A model generated the notes under the pieces. The model saw only the letters and a program-made list of their open reading frames with translations, searched no databases and had not been told where the DNA came from. A DNA stretch of 64,000 bases, taken from assembly GCA_029204225.1 (NCBI GenBank), contig CM055113.1, positions 18,695,746 to 18,759,745 of the forward strand. Reading direction: 5' to 3'. Positions within the stretch are counted from its first letter, which is position 1, and each line of letters starts with the position of its first letter. Source of the stretch: Diphasiastrum complanatum. Lineage: Eukaryota; Streptophyta; Lycopodiopsida; Lycopodiales; Lycopodiaceae. This document shows, piece after piece, positions 13,441-23,954 of the stretch. A program made the position numbers and the translations under genes.

Positions 13441-14493
13441 TCCGAAGTTGATGTTGCACATACATCAGCACACATACATCAACACACAAGTAAGCTACTG
13501 GGTTCTTGTCATTGTTGGTTCTGTCTTCGGCCATCTTGGAGGACTCTGGTTCCTCCACATAGAATGAGCTATTGTCGCTCTCCTGTCTGCTCTGAGATTT
13601 CTTGTTTCTGGAGTTTTGGTTGCAATCAATGGCTACGTCCTTCTTGTGACAGTGGATGCACTCTATCTTTGGGTTGAGCCAGCACTTATCAATAGTGTGG
13701 CCTTCTCGTGTGCATCTGGTACAGGTCTTCTTCTCACCGTTCTGCTGTCTTGGTTTATTTTTGCTTTTCCACTTGATTTCTTTCACTCCTTTTGACTACT
13801 GTCTTCGATCTTGTCTTTGGTCTCTGACTCCTTCTTAGGATTGAAATTCTTCTTCTGCTTCTCTTTGTTCCTATAGAGAGCTTGGTCAGAGTTTTCCTTG
13901 TCATCAAGGTGTTCACGGGCTTCCACATCTTCTATGATCTCGATTACAGCCTTCTCAAGAGTCATCGTTGGATCTTTAGCAAGTAGTGTTCGGGTCATTT
14001 GAAACGATCTTGGTAGATCTCGTAGCAGGTATGTGAGCTGATTCTCGGCTGAGACTGCATTCTCCATTCCAGAATTGTGTAGCGAGAGGAACAGGTCCTT
14101 CATTCTTCTGATGAAGGAAGTGAGGTCTTTACCGTCCCATCTGAGATTGGTCAGCTGATCTTCAAGAAACATAATTTGGCTTCGTGATTTCGTTTGAAAT
14201 CTGGTCAACAAAGCATCCCACATTTCTCTTGCTTTAGAGAGTGGGGCTAAATCAAGTGTTAAGTTGTCTTCGATGGAGAAAGACAACATGGCTACTGCCT
14301 TGTCGTTCTTCTCTTTCCATTCCCGTAGCTCTTTGCCGGTGGTTGTGGGCATCTCTTCTGTGCCATCAACCCAGGGCCATAGACCTTCTCCTTTCAATAT
14401 GAGAGAAGTATTCACCTTCCATGCTAGGAAGTTTGATCTTGAAGACTCAAGAATTGTGTAGATCTTTGATTGAATGCTGCTAATGGATGCCAT
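13427..14493 (-). pseudogene. copia gag (UBN2-type) with CCHC knuckle, frameshifted
   Basis: The 236-codon ORF starting at 14493 (MASISSIQSK) has the copia gag fold signatures WKVNTSLILKGEGLW, EMWDALLTRF and LTYLLRDLPRSF, and ends at a TGA. The next frame (13786-13427) continues with a perfect zinc knuckle, CTRCTREGHTIDKC (CX2CX4HX4C). A single frame change separates the two parts. Gag forms the particle that packages element RNA. Confidence 0.85.
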
Positions 14494-14517
14494 GTGCTCT
14501 GATAATCAAAATCGTGG

Positions 14518-14602
14518 TTCTGATACCACTGATGCAAAAGGATCGTGAAGTGAATCGAAATGAAACGAAACGAAATCATTCAAGCTCTGACACCACTGAT
14601 GG
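14518..14602 (-). promoter_or_regulatory. Duplicated primer-binding site at the 5' LTR edge
   Basis: Read on the minus strand, CATCAGTGGTATCAGA (near 14533-14518) and CATCAGTGGTGTCAGAGC (near 14600-14583) both match the copia primer-binding consensus TGGTATCAGAGC, complementary to the initiator tRNA-Met 3' end. They are about 67 bp apart with LTR-end-like sequence between. Which one primes, and therefore where the LTR ends, is ambiguous. Confidence 0.7.
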
Positions 14603-15800
14603 GAGGAAGAAAACAACTCGAAACAAAACGAAACAAAACAGCTCGAAACGAAACAAAAAATGAAGCAAAATCAATTCACGATGAAGGCCGGATAGAGCCC
14701 ACTTAACAGGAGTAGCTACTGCTTCCCTTTGCAGTCTAATTCTCTTCCAGGCCTCAGATTTGCTATTTCAGATCTGTTGTAAAATTCAAACTTGTAAACA
14801 ACAAATAATATTGAGATATAACAACATAAAAAATTTATCTACTGATAGCATGCATTCCAATATTGCAGATCATACACATCACAGAACAAAGCATTGAGAA
14901 AGGTCACTTCTATTATCAGAAACTGAATTTACAATGTTCTTGAGCGCTGTATGTTTTTCAGATCAGCACGTTGGTGCGAGAAAGATGTTCTCTCTCACGA
15001 AAATACGACTAGCTACTGCTAATCTATAAAACACTCTCTGTCCGTGACTCAGACTTTCTGACTGTTTAGCAGTACATATATTCAGGGTAACATTTTTTAT
15101 TAGAGAGATTAAACGATCTACAACTAATCTCAAATTACAAGAGCGGCGGATTAGGCACATCCTAACGCTCTTTTTGCTGACGTCTTCATATCAGATCAGA
15201 TAGAAGTACTGCATGGGATGGTACTTGTTTGATCTTCCTGGTCCTTTGGAGCACGAATAATTTCTTGCCACATCGTGTCGTTGGAGCCTCTCTTGTTGTT
15301 CGTGCATTAGCTGCCTTCTGCCCGTTGGACAGTGCCTTCACGCTGCAGGCCTTCGCCTTTTGCTTAAGGACTCTTTTAAGATTTTAAAGACAATGTTGTC
15401 TTTTTTTTAGAGCACCTTCGCTTTATCCCGAAAAAGGAGAAAAAGACAAAAAATGTGAAAATTGAGAAGGTAGGCCTGAGAATTTTTCTAAGGCATTTTA
15501 AGGACAGTGTCTCCTTTTTCCCGAAGGGCGGAAAAAGGCAAAGGTAGGCTAGAAAAATTTTATGAGGCATTTTAAAAACAATCTCCTTTTTTGCAAAAAT
15601 ACAAAAAATGCGACAATGTCGACAAAAGCTGCCAGAATTATTTTCTAAGTGTTCTAGGCCTAATGCTGAATTTTCTTCATGACACAAAAATGCAGACTAT
15701 GTGAAACCTATTTCAAAATGCATAGTTGCAAAAAGACAACAAAGGAAAAACTAAGGAAAAATACTAAGACTTTGAAAGATAGAAACTCTTGGTTTCTTCA
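14530..15800 (-). repeat. 5' LTR of the 9.8-15.8 kb copia element
   Basis: On the minus strand it begins TGAAGAAACCAAGAG at 15800. It aligns with the 3' LTR over about 1.1-1.2 kb. Its inner end is placed at 14530 or about 14597, depending on which primer-binding copy is taken as genuine. It carries the same ATTTTAA/GTGTCTCC tandem units (about 15375-15600) as the partner. Confidence 0.8.
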
Positions 15801-15805
15801 TAGAA

Positions 15806-17030
15806 AAACCTGATCTACAAATTAATCCCATAGATTTAATAAGATCATTGAAGAAGAGGTTGTTGAAACACAGGGTTGCCTTAAGTTGCATTAGTTATGA
15901 ATGGATTGATAGGATCCAAGCAACAAGACATTTGATAGTCTTCTTTCTCAGTATCTTCCTTGATTGGATGGGCTATCCAATTCCTTGAGTAGAACAACCA
16001 TGATGAGAGTAAAATAAAGAGTGCTGCATATATAAATATTTCCATTGGGCACCCTTCATTAACTAATTGTGATTTTGAGGAATGCACCAATGGATGCAAG
16101 CCACGTGTGAGAATTGCCATTCTCTAAATTTGACATTTTTGTGAAATAAATGGCAGAGCCTCACAGAACAGAATATGTGGGACAAAATTTTTAATGGTAA
16201 ATTTTTTTCCATGCACCTTTCAGCACTTGGAAGGTGACGTACAAAATTTCTCTCTTTTTACATGGAACTTTCGTTTGGAAGGTGCATGTAGAAAAAAAAT
16301 ATGACAAGAAAAAAAAATGAGAAAACAGATTTGACGAGGAAGAAGGGATGCCCCTGGGCAGAGTTCAGCCCGAGGAAGGGCGCCCACCCTAAGAGGGTGT
16401 CATGCCCTCAGAAAGTGTTCTGAGGGAGTCATTGAAGATCCCAAAATTAATAAATGTAGAGCTGATAGAGTTTGTTTATGTTTTGGATTCTAGAATAGAT
16501 AAGCAAAGACTGTTTAGCACCATCAGATCAAGACCCACTTGCACGACTCTCAGCCAAGGTCTTTCCAGTAACACTTGATAGGCAAAAGTAGATTTGAGAT
16601 TTCCATAACCAAGAAGGTGATCACAAATTGCACTCCTACTATATTCAATGGTATACCCTCACATACACAAACAAACCCTACAATCTAGAATGTTGCCTAT
16701 AATAATAACTTAAGATGGTAGAGTAGCTGCCAGGCATGCAAAGACAAGTGCTCATCTTGTATAGAACATTATTACACGTAGTTCCTTCGAAGAGTCAAGA
16801 CGCCCTTGAGAATATTAAAGTTGTTTAATCTCCGAGTTCAGAAAACAGGCAAACGTTATTGACAAAAGAATTTTGTTCGTATTCAACACTTACTACGGAA
16901 GAGCACTAAACTACTGGAGATGCTGAAAAACTCAAGCACGGATGGTATCTATTTTGTGCAGAAGAAATAGATATAGGACTTTGATGCATGCAATGAATTG
17001 ACAAGACAATAGCAATTCAATTGGTCTGAG
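15806..17030. other. No gene recognised; one inverted repeat
   Basis: A 79-codon minus ORF (16120-15881) contains one hydrophobic segment, but I find nothing to support it as a gene. An imperfect inverted repeat spans about 16205-16297 (TTTCCATGCACCTTTC against GGAAGGTGCATGTAGAAA). A GC-rich patch lies at 16340-16440. No LTR for the copia region that follows is recognisable here. Confidence 0.4.
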
Positions 17031-17073
17031 TACGGTGCACGAGCACTTAATCATCATTGTGAGAGGTGTGAGG

Positions 17074-18025
17074 GTCGGAGCTATGACAGATCTAACATGT
17101 CTGCAAGATGCAAAGGTAGTGGAAAAGTTGGAAGGATCCAACTACTCAATATGGAGCTGGAAAATGCGCCTTATTCTCAAAGGACGAGAATTGTGGAGCA
17201 CTATTCAAGGAGAAGACGCGTTGGAGCGCGACAAGGCAGAGCTTCCTCAGAACCGTCTGGCGGTGGCAGAGATGAAGATGCGAGATGAAAAGGCCTATCT
17301 AATGATTTGCCTATCATTGGGAGACTTGGCTATTTTCCAAGTCCAGAGAATCTATACTGCAAAAGGCATATGGGAACGACTCAGATCGATTCATGAGGTG
17401 AAAGGAGTATCTAACATTTTACAACCACAAAGGCAACTTGGAAACTTAAAAATGCAGGAAACAGATAGTATGGGAGAGCATATAGAAAAAGTTAGGAGCA
17501 TAGCACGACAATTGCAGGTTGCAGAGGCTCCGGTTGAAAAGATGCAATTAGTATACACTCTTCTTAACAACCTCATATGATCCATTGATTATGACAATGG
17601 AAAGACAACAAGATGAACTGGATCTGGATTATGTTTCAAACTGCCTATTGCAGGAGGAGTGTCATCGGAAGGCTACACAGTCACGAGATGAGATGGCTTT
17701 CTTTCACAAAGTCAAAACGACAAACAACAGGGAGGAAAGAAAGGAGAATCCATATGATAAAGAGCCGTCTTCACAGAATTGGAAAGACATGAAAAAAAAG
17801 CACTTTGGAAAAGATGGGAGCAGAAGAGGTACTATTAAGTGCTTCTACTGTGATGAACCAGGCCATAATGTTAGAACGTTCCCAAGAAAGCTTGATGACC
17901 TAAAAAGGAAGGAAAAAGAACAGGCGAATGTGGTAGAAGTAGAGCACTCAGAAGACGTCATTGCACTCATTGTCTTCACAAGGCAAATGGCAGTCCAACA
18001 TGAGATCATATCAATGGATACATAA
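17074..18025 (+). pseudogene. copia gag with damaged zinc knuckle
   Basis: The first block has typical copia gag motifs (LEGSNYSIWSWKMRLIL, AKGIWERLRSIHEVKG) and ends at a TGA near 17578. The second continues with CFYCDEPGHNVRTF, where the final Cys of CX2CX4HX4C has become Phe. Gag would assemble the virus-like particle. This copy has a frame break and a defective knuckle. Confidence 0.85.
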
Positions 18026-18070
18026 TCATCTCATGATACTGGCTATTCAAGTGATAGTCTATATGAAGTA

Positions 18071-19241
18071 GTGCCTGTATCAATCAATGAAAGAGAAGGC
18101 AGCTGCCTAAATGATGAAGGTTGGTATCTGGATTCAGCCGTTACTACACACATGACTTATCGGCGATCATCGTTCTTTACCTATGAACTACTAAAAGATA
18201 AAGTTGTGGTGGGAGAGAAGATTGCAATAGATGCAGTTGGCATTGGTTCAATCTATCTGTGGTTAGGCAATGGTAGAACTGCAATTCTCAGAGATGTGTT
18301 ACATGTGCCAAACCTAGCTAAAAATTTATTCTCAGTAGCCTGTGTAACTAGACTTGTTCTAGAAGTTTGTTTCTTTGAAAAACCCTGTACTATTCAACAA
18401 GGAGAAATTTTTTTTCTCATAGGAAGTAGATCGCATGGGTTGTATAGACTGACTGCATGGACTGACGAAAGACCAATTGCTTGTATTGCTACTGAGAAAA
18501 ATAAAGTGAATTTTATGTGGCATAGAAGGCTAGGACATACGAGTGATAGTTGTCTACAGAGACTATCAAGGAAGGAGATGCTTAGAGATTTTTCTTATGA
18601 TATGGGAGGAAAGTTGAGAGATGTGAGACATGCATTTATGGTAAAATGCATAAACAAGCTTACATAAGAGGTGAAGCTCATAAAGATGATGAGTTGTTAA
18701 AATTAGTGCATTCTGACGCGTGTGGACCGATGGAGGTCACATCCTTAAGAGAATCCAAATATTTTGCTAGAATTAGTGCATTCTGACGTGTGTGGACCGA
18801 TGGAGGTCACATCCTTAAGAGGATCCAAATATTTTGTAATGTTTATTGATGACTGTAGCAAAATGGTGCATGTTGAACCTATGAAAACCAAAGGACAGGT
18901 TCTGGAAATGTTTAAGAAATTCAAGATTCAAGCCGAATCAGAGATAGGGAAGAAGACTAAGAGACTGCAGATGGATAACAGAGGCGAATACAAGAGTAAG
19001 GCTTTTGACAAATATTGCATTGAGGAAGGGATCAGAAGAGAATTTACAATACCTTACAACCCTCAACAGAACAAGGTCTCAGAAAGGAAAAATAGGACAA
19101 ATGGAGATGGTAAGAAGTATGATTTATGAGAGAGGCCTGGGCAAGGAATTCTGGTCAGAAGCAGTGGTAATATCAGTATACATAATCAATCAGATTTCAA
19201 CAAGGATGCTGCCAAACTCTACAACTTATGAAATATGGTAG
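18071..19241 (+). pseudogene. copia protease and integrase, active sites altered
   Basis: The protease-like block has WYLDSAVTTHM, so the Gly of the usual DSGA active site is Val-containing. The gag-pre-integrase zinc region (MWHRRLGHTSD) follows. Integrase keeps LELVHSDVCGPM, FIDDCSKMVHV, MDNRGEYKSK and an altered PQQNKVSERKNRT (normally QQNGV). Later codons run into the C-terminal EFWSEAVVISVYIINQ block in another frame. The 70-bp duplication at 18701-18840 disrupts the frame near the first catalytic Asp. Confidence 0.85.
18701..18840 (+). repeat. 70-bp tandem duplication inside integrase
   Basis: AATTAGTGCATTCTGACG starts at 18701 and again at 18771, exactly 70 bp apart. The copies differ at only a few positions (GACGCG/GACGTG, GAATCC/GGATCC, and the end). 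Since 70 is not a multiple of three, it shifts the frame. Confidence 0.95.
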
Positions 19242-19330
19242 GTCATAAACCTTCTGTCAATCATTTGTGAGTTTTTGGGTGCCTGACATATGCACACAAT
19301 GATTCTACTAAAAGAAAAAAATTGGATTAA

Positions 19331-20470
19331 ATGGGAGAGAGGTGCATATTTGTTGGATATCCTTCTAGAGTGAAGGGATACAAACTTTATAATCTATCCA
19401 CTAAAAAGTTCATCATATCCAGAGATGTACTTTTTGATGAGGAATGCAGAATGGAGGCAAATCTTGAAGCAGCGGAAGAAGACATGGTGGGAATGCCAAC
19501 CTTAGTACTTGCCAAGGATATTCAACCAGTTGAAGTAGACACAGGAAATCTGGAACCAGAACATGTGACGGAAATGAATGAAGATGAGAAGGCTGTGGAG
19601 AATCATTTTATAGAAGAAGAAACTGTGGAACTTGCTATTGTAGAACCGAAAGAAGATGTAGGCGCATCCCTTGATGTCAAAAGATCACAAAGGGCAAAGA
19701 AGTTACCACAATGTTTTGATGATATGGTGTTCTTGACAGAACAGATCTCAGAGGAACCTTCAAGTTATGATGAGGCAATAAATTCATCAGCTAAAGAGAA
19801 TTGGATTGAAGCTATGGATGAAGAAATGAGAGCAATCAAAATAAACATAGCATGAGAACTAGTCAAACCACCATCTGGTGCAAATGTGATTGGTTGTAAA
19901 TGGGTCTACAAGGTGAAACGTGGACCAGAGGGACATACAAAGCGTTATAAGGCCAAAATAGCTGCAAAGGGGTATGCACAGAGAAGGAAGGAATTGATTT
20001 TGAGGATACCTTTTCGCTTGTAGCTAGAATTGGTTCGATACATCTACTTATGGCATGGGCAGTGACTAAGGATCTTCATATACATCAAATAGACGTGAGA
20101 ACTGCCTTCTTAAATGGAAAGCTGACTGAGGAATTCTATATGATTCAATCATAAGGGTATGAAAAGGGAGTGAATATGGTTTGTAAGCTACAGAGAGCAC
20201 TTCATGGACTGAAGCAGGCTTCTAAGGTTTGGTATGAAAGAATAGAATCCTTCCTTGTAGGGATTGGGTAGTCTAAGAGAAGTTAGTTAGATATGAGCAT
20301 TTTCTTTAAAAAAGTAGAATATCACTACATATACATAGCATTGTATGTGGATGATATCATTATGATAAGCAAATCAACGAAATTAAAGCATGTCTACAAA
20401 AAGATTTTGAGATGAAAGATTTAGGGAAATTGTGGTTTTTTCTTAGAATTGAGCTAACATGCACCATGGA
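19331..20470 (+). pseudogene. copia integrase tail and reverse transcriptase, with stops
   Basis: The block at 19331-19855 (CIFVGYPSRVKGYKLYN, FIISRDVLFDE) is the integrase C-terminal and linker region. RT follows from about 19870 with GCKWVYKVKRGPEG, HIHQIDVRTAFLNGKL, LQRALHGLKQASKVWYE and an intact LYVDDIIMIS catalytic box near 20341-20370. In-frame stops occur near 20152, 20269 and 20285 and there are frame changes. It cannot make a full enzyme although the YVDD motif survives. Confidence 0.85.
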
Positions 20471-20482
20471 AGAAGTTTTTAA

Positions 20483-21292
20483 ATGAAATTGTCACAGGAG
20501 ACATATGTCAAAAATCTGATTAAAAAGTTCGGAATGAGCGAGTCTGCAGCAGTTTCAACACCTATGGAAGGAGGGCAACATGTGAACAACAACATGAGTC
20601 CACAGAGCACAAAAGAACAAGAGCAAATGATATCAAAGCCTTATAGACCTTATAGAGGTTTGGTTGGATCTCTAATGTATGCTGCGGTATGTACTAGGCT
20701 AGATATTTGTACAATAGTAGGAAAATTAAGTCAATTTTTACATAATCTAGGTATTGCACTTTGGAATGCAGGCAAAAGAGTGGAACATCATCCTATGGCA
20801 TTATCTCCTCAGGACAAGAAATAACAATTACAGAATATGCTGATTCAGACTGGGGAGGGAATGAAGATGATAGAACATCTACATCTAGGTATGTCTTTAT
20901 CATGGCAAATTCAGTGATCAACTGGGCAAGCACAAAGCAGAGATCAGTAGCACTGTCTACTATTGAAGCTGAGTACATGGCTTTATGACATGCATAAAAG
21001 GAACATATGTGGATCAAGAACTTGATCCATGAATTAGAAATTGAAATAGAAAGTTTGTTCTTACATTGTGATATATCAGGGATGTATCTACCTTTGTAAG
21101 AACAATTGCTTTCATAGAAGAAGCAAACACATTAGTCTACAGTATCATTACATTAGAAACATGGTACATTCTAAGAAAATTGTTCTTAAGTACTGTGGTA
21201 TCAAGGAAATGATAGCTGATATCATGACCAAGAGCTTAACTAGAGAAAAATTTCAATTTTTCAGAAGTTTGATGGGAATTAGGAAAACTTAG
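20483..21292 (+). pseudogene. copia RNase H region, frameshifted
   Basis: Blocks in order are LSQETYVKNLIKKFGM, YRGLVGSLMYAAVCTRLD, ITEYADSDWGGNEDDRTST, SVALSTIEAEYMAL, HISLQYHYIRNMV and IADIMTKSL. The RNase H DSDW and E residues are still present, but at least two frame changes lie between blocks. Confidence 0.85.
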
Positions 21293-21324
21293 GTAGATAA
21301 CTGACAATGAATTGTGGGAGAGAT

Positions 21325-21640
21325 TGTTAGAGTCAATTTGATTGTCAGTTAGTTAATTAGTTAGAATACGAACTGTGGCAAGTGTTACAAGAAGGATATC
21401 AAAGTAGTCATACACTTTTTGGTGACGTGTATTAGAGAGTGACGTAAAACAACTAAAATAGTTAGGAGACTATAAGTAGAGGCTAACACGAACAAAGATG
21501 TACTCCTTTTTGCTGATCTTAAAGAATGTATAATCTGTCATGCTATTTTCTAGTTCATCATTGTTACAATAATTGTTTTTCATTGTGTACATTGAGTCAT
21601 TCTGTCTACAATTACGTTCAGTGTTATCATTGTTTAAGAC
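21325..21640 (+). repeat. LTR of the plus-strand copia element (3' copy, end uncertain)
   Basis: TGTTAGAGTCAATTTG follows a purine tract, as a copia 3' LTR should. A TATA-like box (CTATAAGTAGAGG) is at about 21470-21482. The end is placed loosely before the tandem repeat that begins about 21626. No second copy is in the window. Confidence 0.6.
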
Positions 21641-21900
21641 TTCCAATAATGTTTCGTTTGGTCCAAAAACCCTTTTTTAGACAAATAAGTTGTTATGAGT
21701 TGATTTTTATCATTGCTTAAGACTCTCAATAATGTTTCATTTTGTTTAGGAATCCTTTTCTAACAAATCATTTGTTATGAGTTGATGTTTCGTATTATTT
21801 AAGAACCCATTTTTTGACAAATGCATTGTTATGAGTTGATTTTTAGCATTCCTTAAGACTTCCAATGGTGTTTCGTATTCTTTAGGAACCCTTTTTGACA
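21626..21900 (+). repeat. Degenerate ~80-bp tandem repeat
   Basis: About three and a half units share ATCATTGYTTAAGAC, AATGTTTCRTTT, a CCYTTTT-rich run and GTTATGAGTTGATTTTT. The third unit is internally shortened. It directly follows the copia LTR. Confidence 0.8.
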
Positions 21901-22440
21901 GGAGTACCAAAAAAAATACATTGGGTTTGCATGTTTCCCTGATAGCAAAATCTTTCTCGTTCTTGAAAATTAGAAGAATGCTCTACTTGAAAGGCTCCAG
22001 GAGAGGATAAGTGACTCCAAAACGTTGATGATGAGATTTTTGGGGCCAAAAGCGAGTACCATAAGAACCCTTGATGCCCAGACAGAAAGCAGTTGAAGTG
22101 GATGAAGGCAGTGCTCCGGAAACCTCTTTTGAGTTATCCTCAAAAAAAAAACCTGCATTCCATAGAACTTCTCAGTTCTCTGAAGACTTTTACACATAAA
22201 AAGGTATATATATGCTTGTATAAAAAACCGTCATAGAAAACTTGTCGGCTCCTTTCCTATACTTTCGGTTTTTTTGAGCACTGGCTGAAGGAACCCTCTA
22301 TCTCAAAGGCACTGGTCCACACTTGGGAGCAATTCAACCTGATCAATCAGACATTGCCATGTGGCAACATCACATGCCATTTTCGAAAAACATGTATCAT
22401 TTATCCCATAAATAGTAGGTATAGAACCAAAATTTATACC
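21901..22440. other. No gene recognised
   Basis: No coding domain was found. The stretch next to 22440 is probably 3' untranslated or LTR sequence of the minus-strand copia fragment that begins there. Confidence 0.4.
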
Positions 22441-22445
22441 GTTAT

Positions 22446-23950
22446 TTAGAAAACATTGTGATCAACTTGCATGATCCCAACTGACCTCTCGGGTCCATCA
22501 GCATTTCCGTTATGCACCACATAATTTAGAGCAATTCCCTGTTGCATCTCAAATTTACATCTACCTAATGACTTAGTAAAAATATCTGCCATTTGATCTT
22601 CAGATTTACAAAAAACAAGATCAATGGCTCCATCAAGAATTTTCTCTTGAACAAAATGATAGTGCATTTCGATGTGCTTGGTTCGAGCATGTAAAACTAG
22701 ACTTTTGGCAAGGTGAATGTAGCTTTGATTGTCGCAAGATATAGTAGTCGCATTCACCTATGGTTGACCTAAATCCACAAGCAATCTTCGTAACCATATC
22801 GCTTCTTGTGTAGCATTGCTAAGTGCCCGATATTCAGCTTCCGTCGATGATAAGACTACTGTAGGTTGCTTTTTGCTGTTCCATGAAATTGCAGCTGTAC
22901 CATAACTGAATGTATGACCACTGGTAGATCTTCAATCATCAATATTACATGCCCAATTGGCATTTGTATAACCTACCAACATTGGCACTTCAGGCTGATC
23001 ATACTATAAACCAAAATTCAATGTCCCTTGAATATATCTGAGAATACGTTTACCAGACTTCCAGTGTGCTTGACTAGGATCTTGCATAAATTGACTAACA
23101 ACACCAATAGCATAAGAAATATCAGGTCATGTGTGTGTCAAATAAACCAAACTACCCACCAGCTATCTATACAAATAAGCATCCACTTTCTCAGATTCAT
23201 CATATGTAGAATGTTGACATCCATACGTGTACTCAAAGGCTTACAATCCTGCATATTGAACTTATAAAGCATATCTCGTGCATATGCTTTCTGTAAAAAA
23301 GACCATGTTTTTCTTTTTCCATACTTCAATGCCAAGACAATAGTGCATCAATCCTAGATCGCTCATGTCATAAGCATTGGAAAGATCTAATTGATTTCAT
23401 TGTAATAATCAAATCATCCACGTACAACACAATGAACACTATATTTGAATGTAAAGATTAGGATCAACATCACTCTTTACCATTCCCCTTCGCCTGAAGT
23501 GTTCATCAATGCAAGAGTACCACGCTCGTGGTGCTTGCTTCAATCCATAAATGGCTTTGTTGAGCTTACAAACGAGATGCTCTCTCCCTGGCTCAACAAA
23601 TCCTTGAGGTTGTGCTAAGTACACCTCTTCATCCAGCACTCCATTAAGAAAGGCAGATTTAACATCCATTTGCTGGATCTTCCAACCATAGAAAGCAAAA
23701 ATAGCAATGATAGAACGTATAGTCACCATCTTAGCTAAAGGTTTTCTCAAAATCAATACCTTCTTGTTGCTCAAATTCTCTCGCAACCAACCGTGCTTTG
23801 TACTTGTTGAGTTGCCCATCTGCTCCATATTTGATCTTATAAATCCATTTGCAAGTGATAGGCTTCGTACCATCAGGTAGCTCAACCAAATTTCACGTCC
23901 GATTTTTCGATATGGCTTCCATTTTTGTTTCCATAGCTGTACGTTACTCC
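22446..23950 (-). mobile_element. copia fragment: RT and RNase H only
   Basis: Minus-strand RT is readable from about 23945 (WNLVELPDGTKP) through IQQMDVKSAFLNGVLDEEVY and LNKAIYGLKQAPRAWY. RNase H blocks follow down to 22446 (HARTKHIEMHYHFVQEKI, QMADIFTKSLG). Several stops and frame changes are present. Gag, protease and integrase are absent. The right edge meets host-like sequence with a splice acceptor at about 24001. Confidence 0.85.
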
Positions 23951-23954
23951 TTCT

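Larger units (their letters stand above)
9801..15800 (-). mobile_element. Ty1/copia element with two LTRs and a TAGAA target duplication
   Basis: The element reads right to left: 5' LTR, primer-binding site, gag, protease, integrase, RT, RNase H, polypurine tract, 3' LTR. TAGAA occurs immediately outside both ends (9796-9800 and 15801-15805). Domain order INT-RT-RH places it in copia. The coding region is broken by frameshifts and lacks the segment between the integrase C-terminus and the RT fingers, so it is not autonomous. The LTRs are clearly related but differ by many substitutions and indels, which implies an old insertion. The left LTR lacks a clean terminal dinucleotide at 9801, so that boundary rests on the target duplication. 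Confidence 0.85.
17035..21640 (+). mobile_element. Ty1/copia element, plus strand, nearly complete but inactive coding region
   Basis: Gag, protease, integrase, RT and RNase H follow in copia order from 17074 to 21292. They are succeeded by a purine run (GTGGGAGAGAT) and an LTR start (TGTTAGAGTCAATTTG, 21325). Stops, frameshifts and a 70-bp tandem duplication break the reading frame. No 5' LTR or primer-binding site is recognisable upstream of 17035, so the left end is lost or replaced. Confidence 0.85.

Noticed and set aside
15881-16120. 79-codon minus-strand ORF with one hydrophobic segment
   Set aside because: Short and isolated; a single hydrophobic run in AT-rich DNA is expected by chance.
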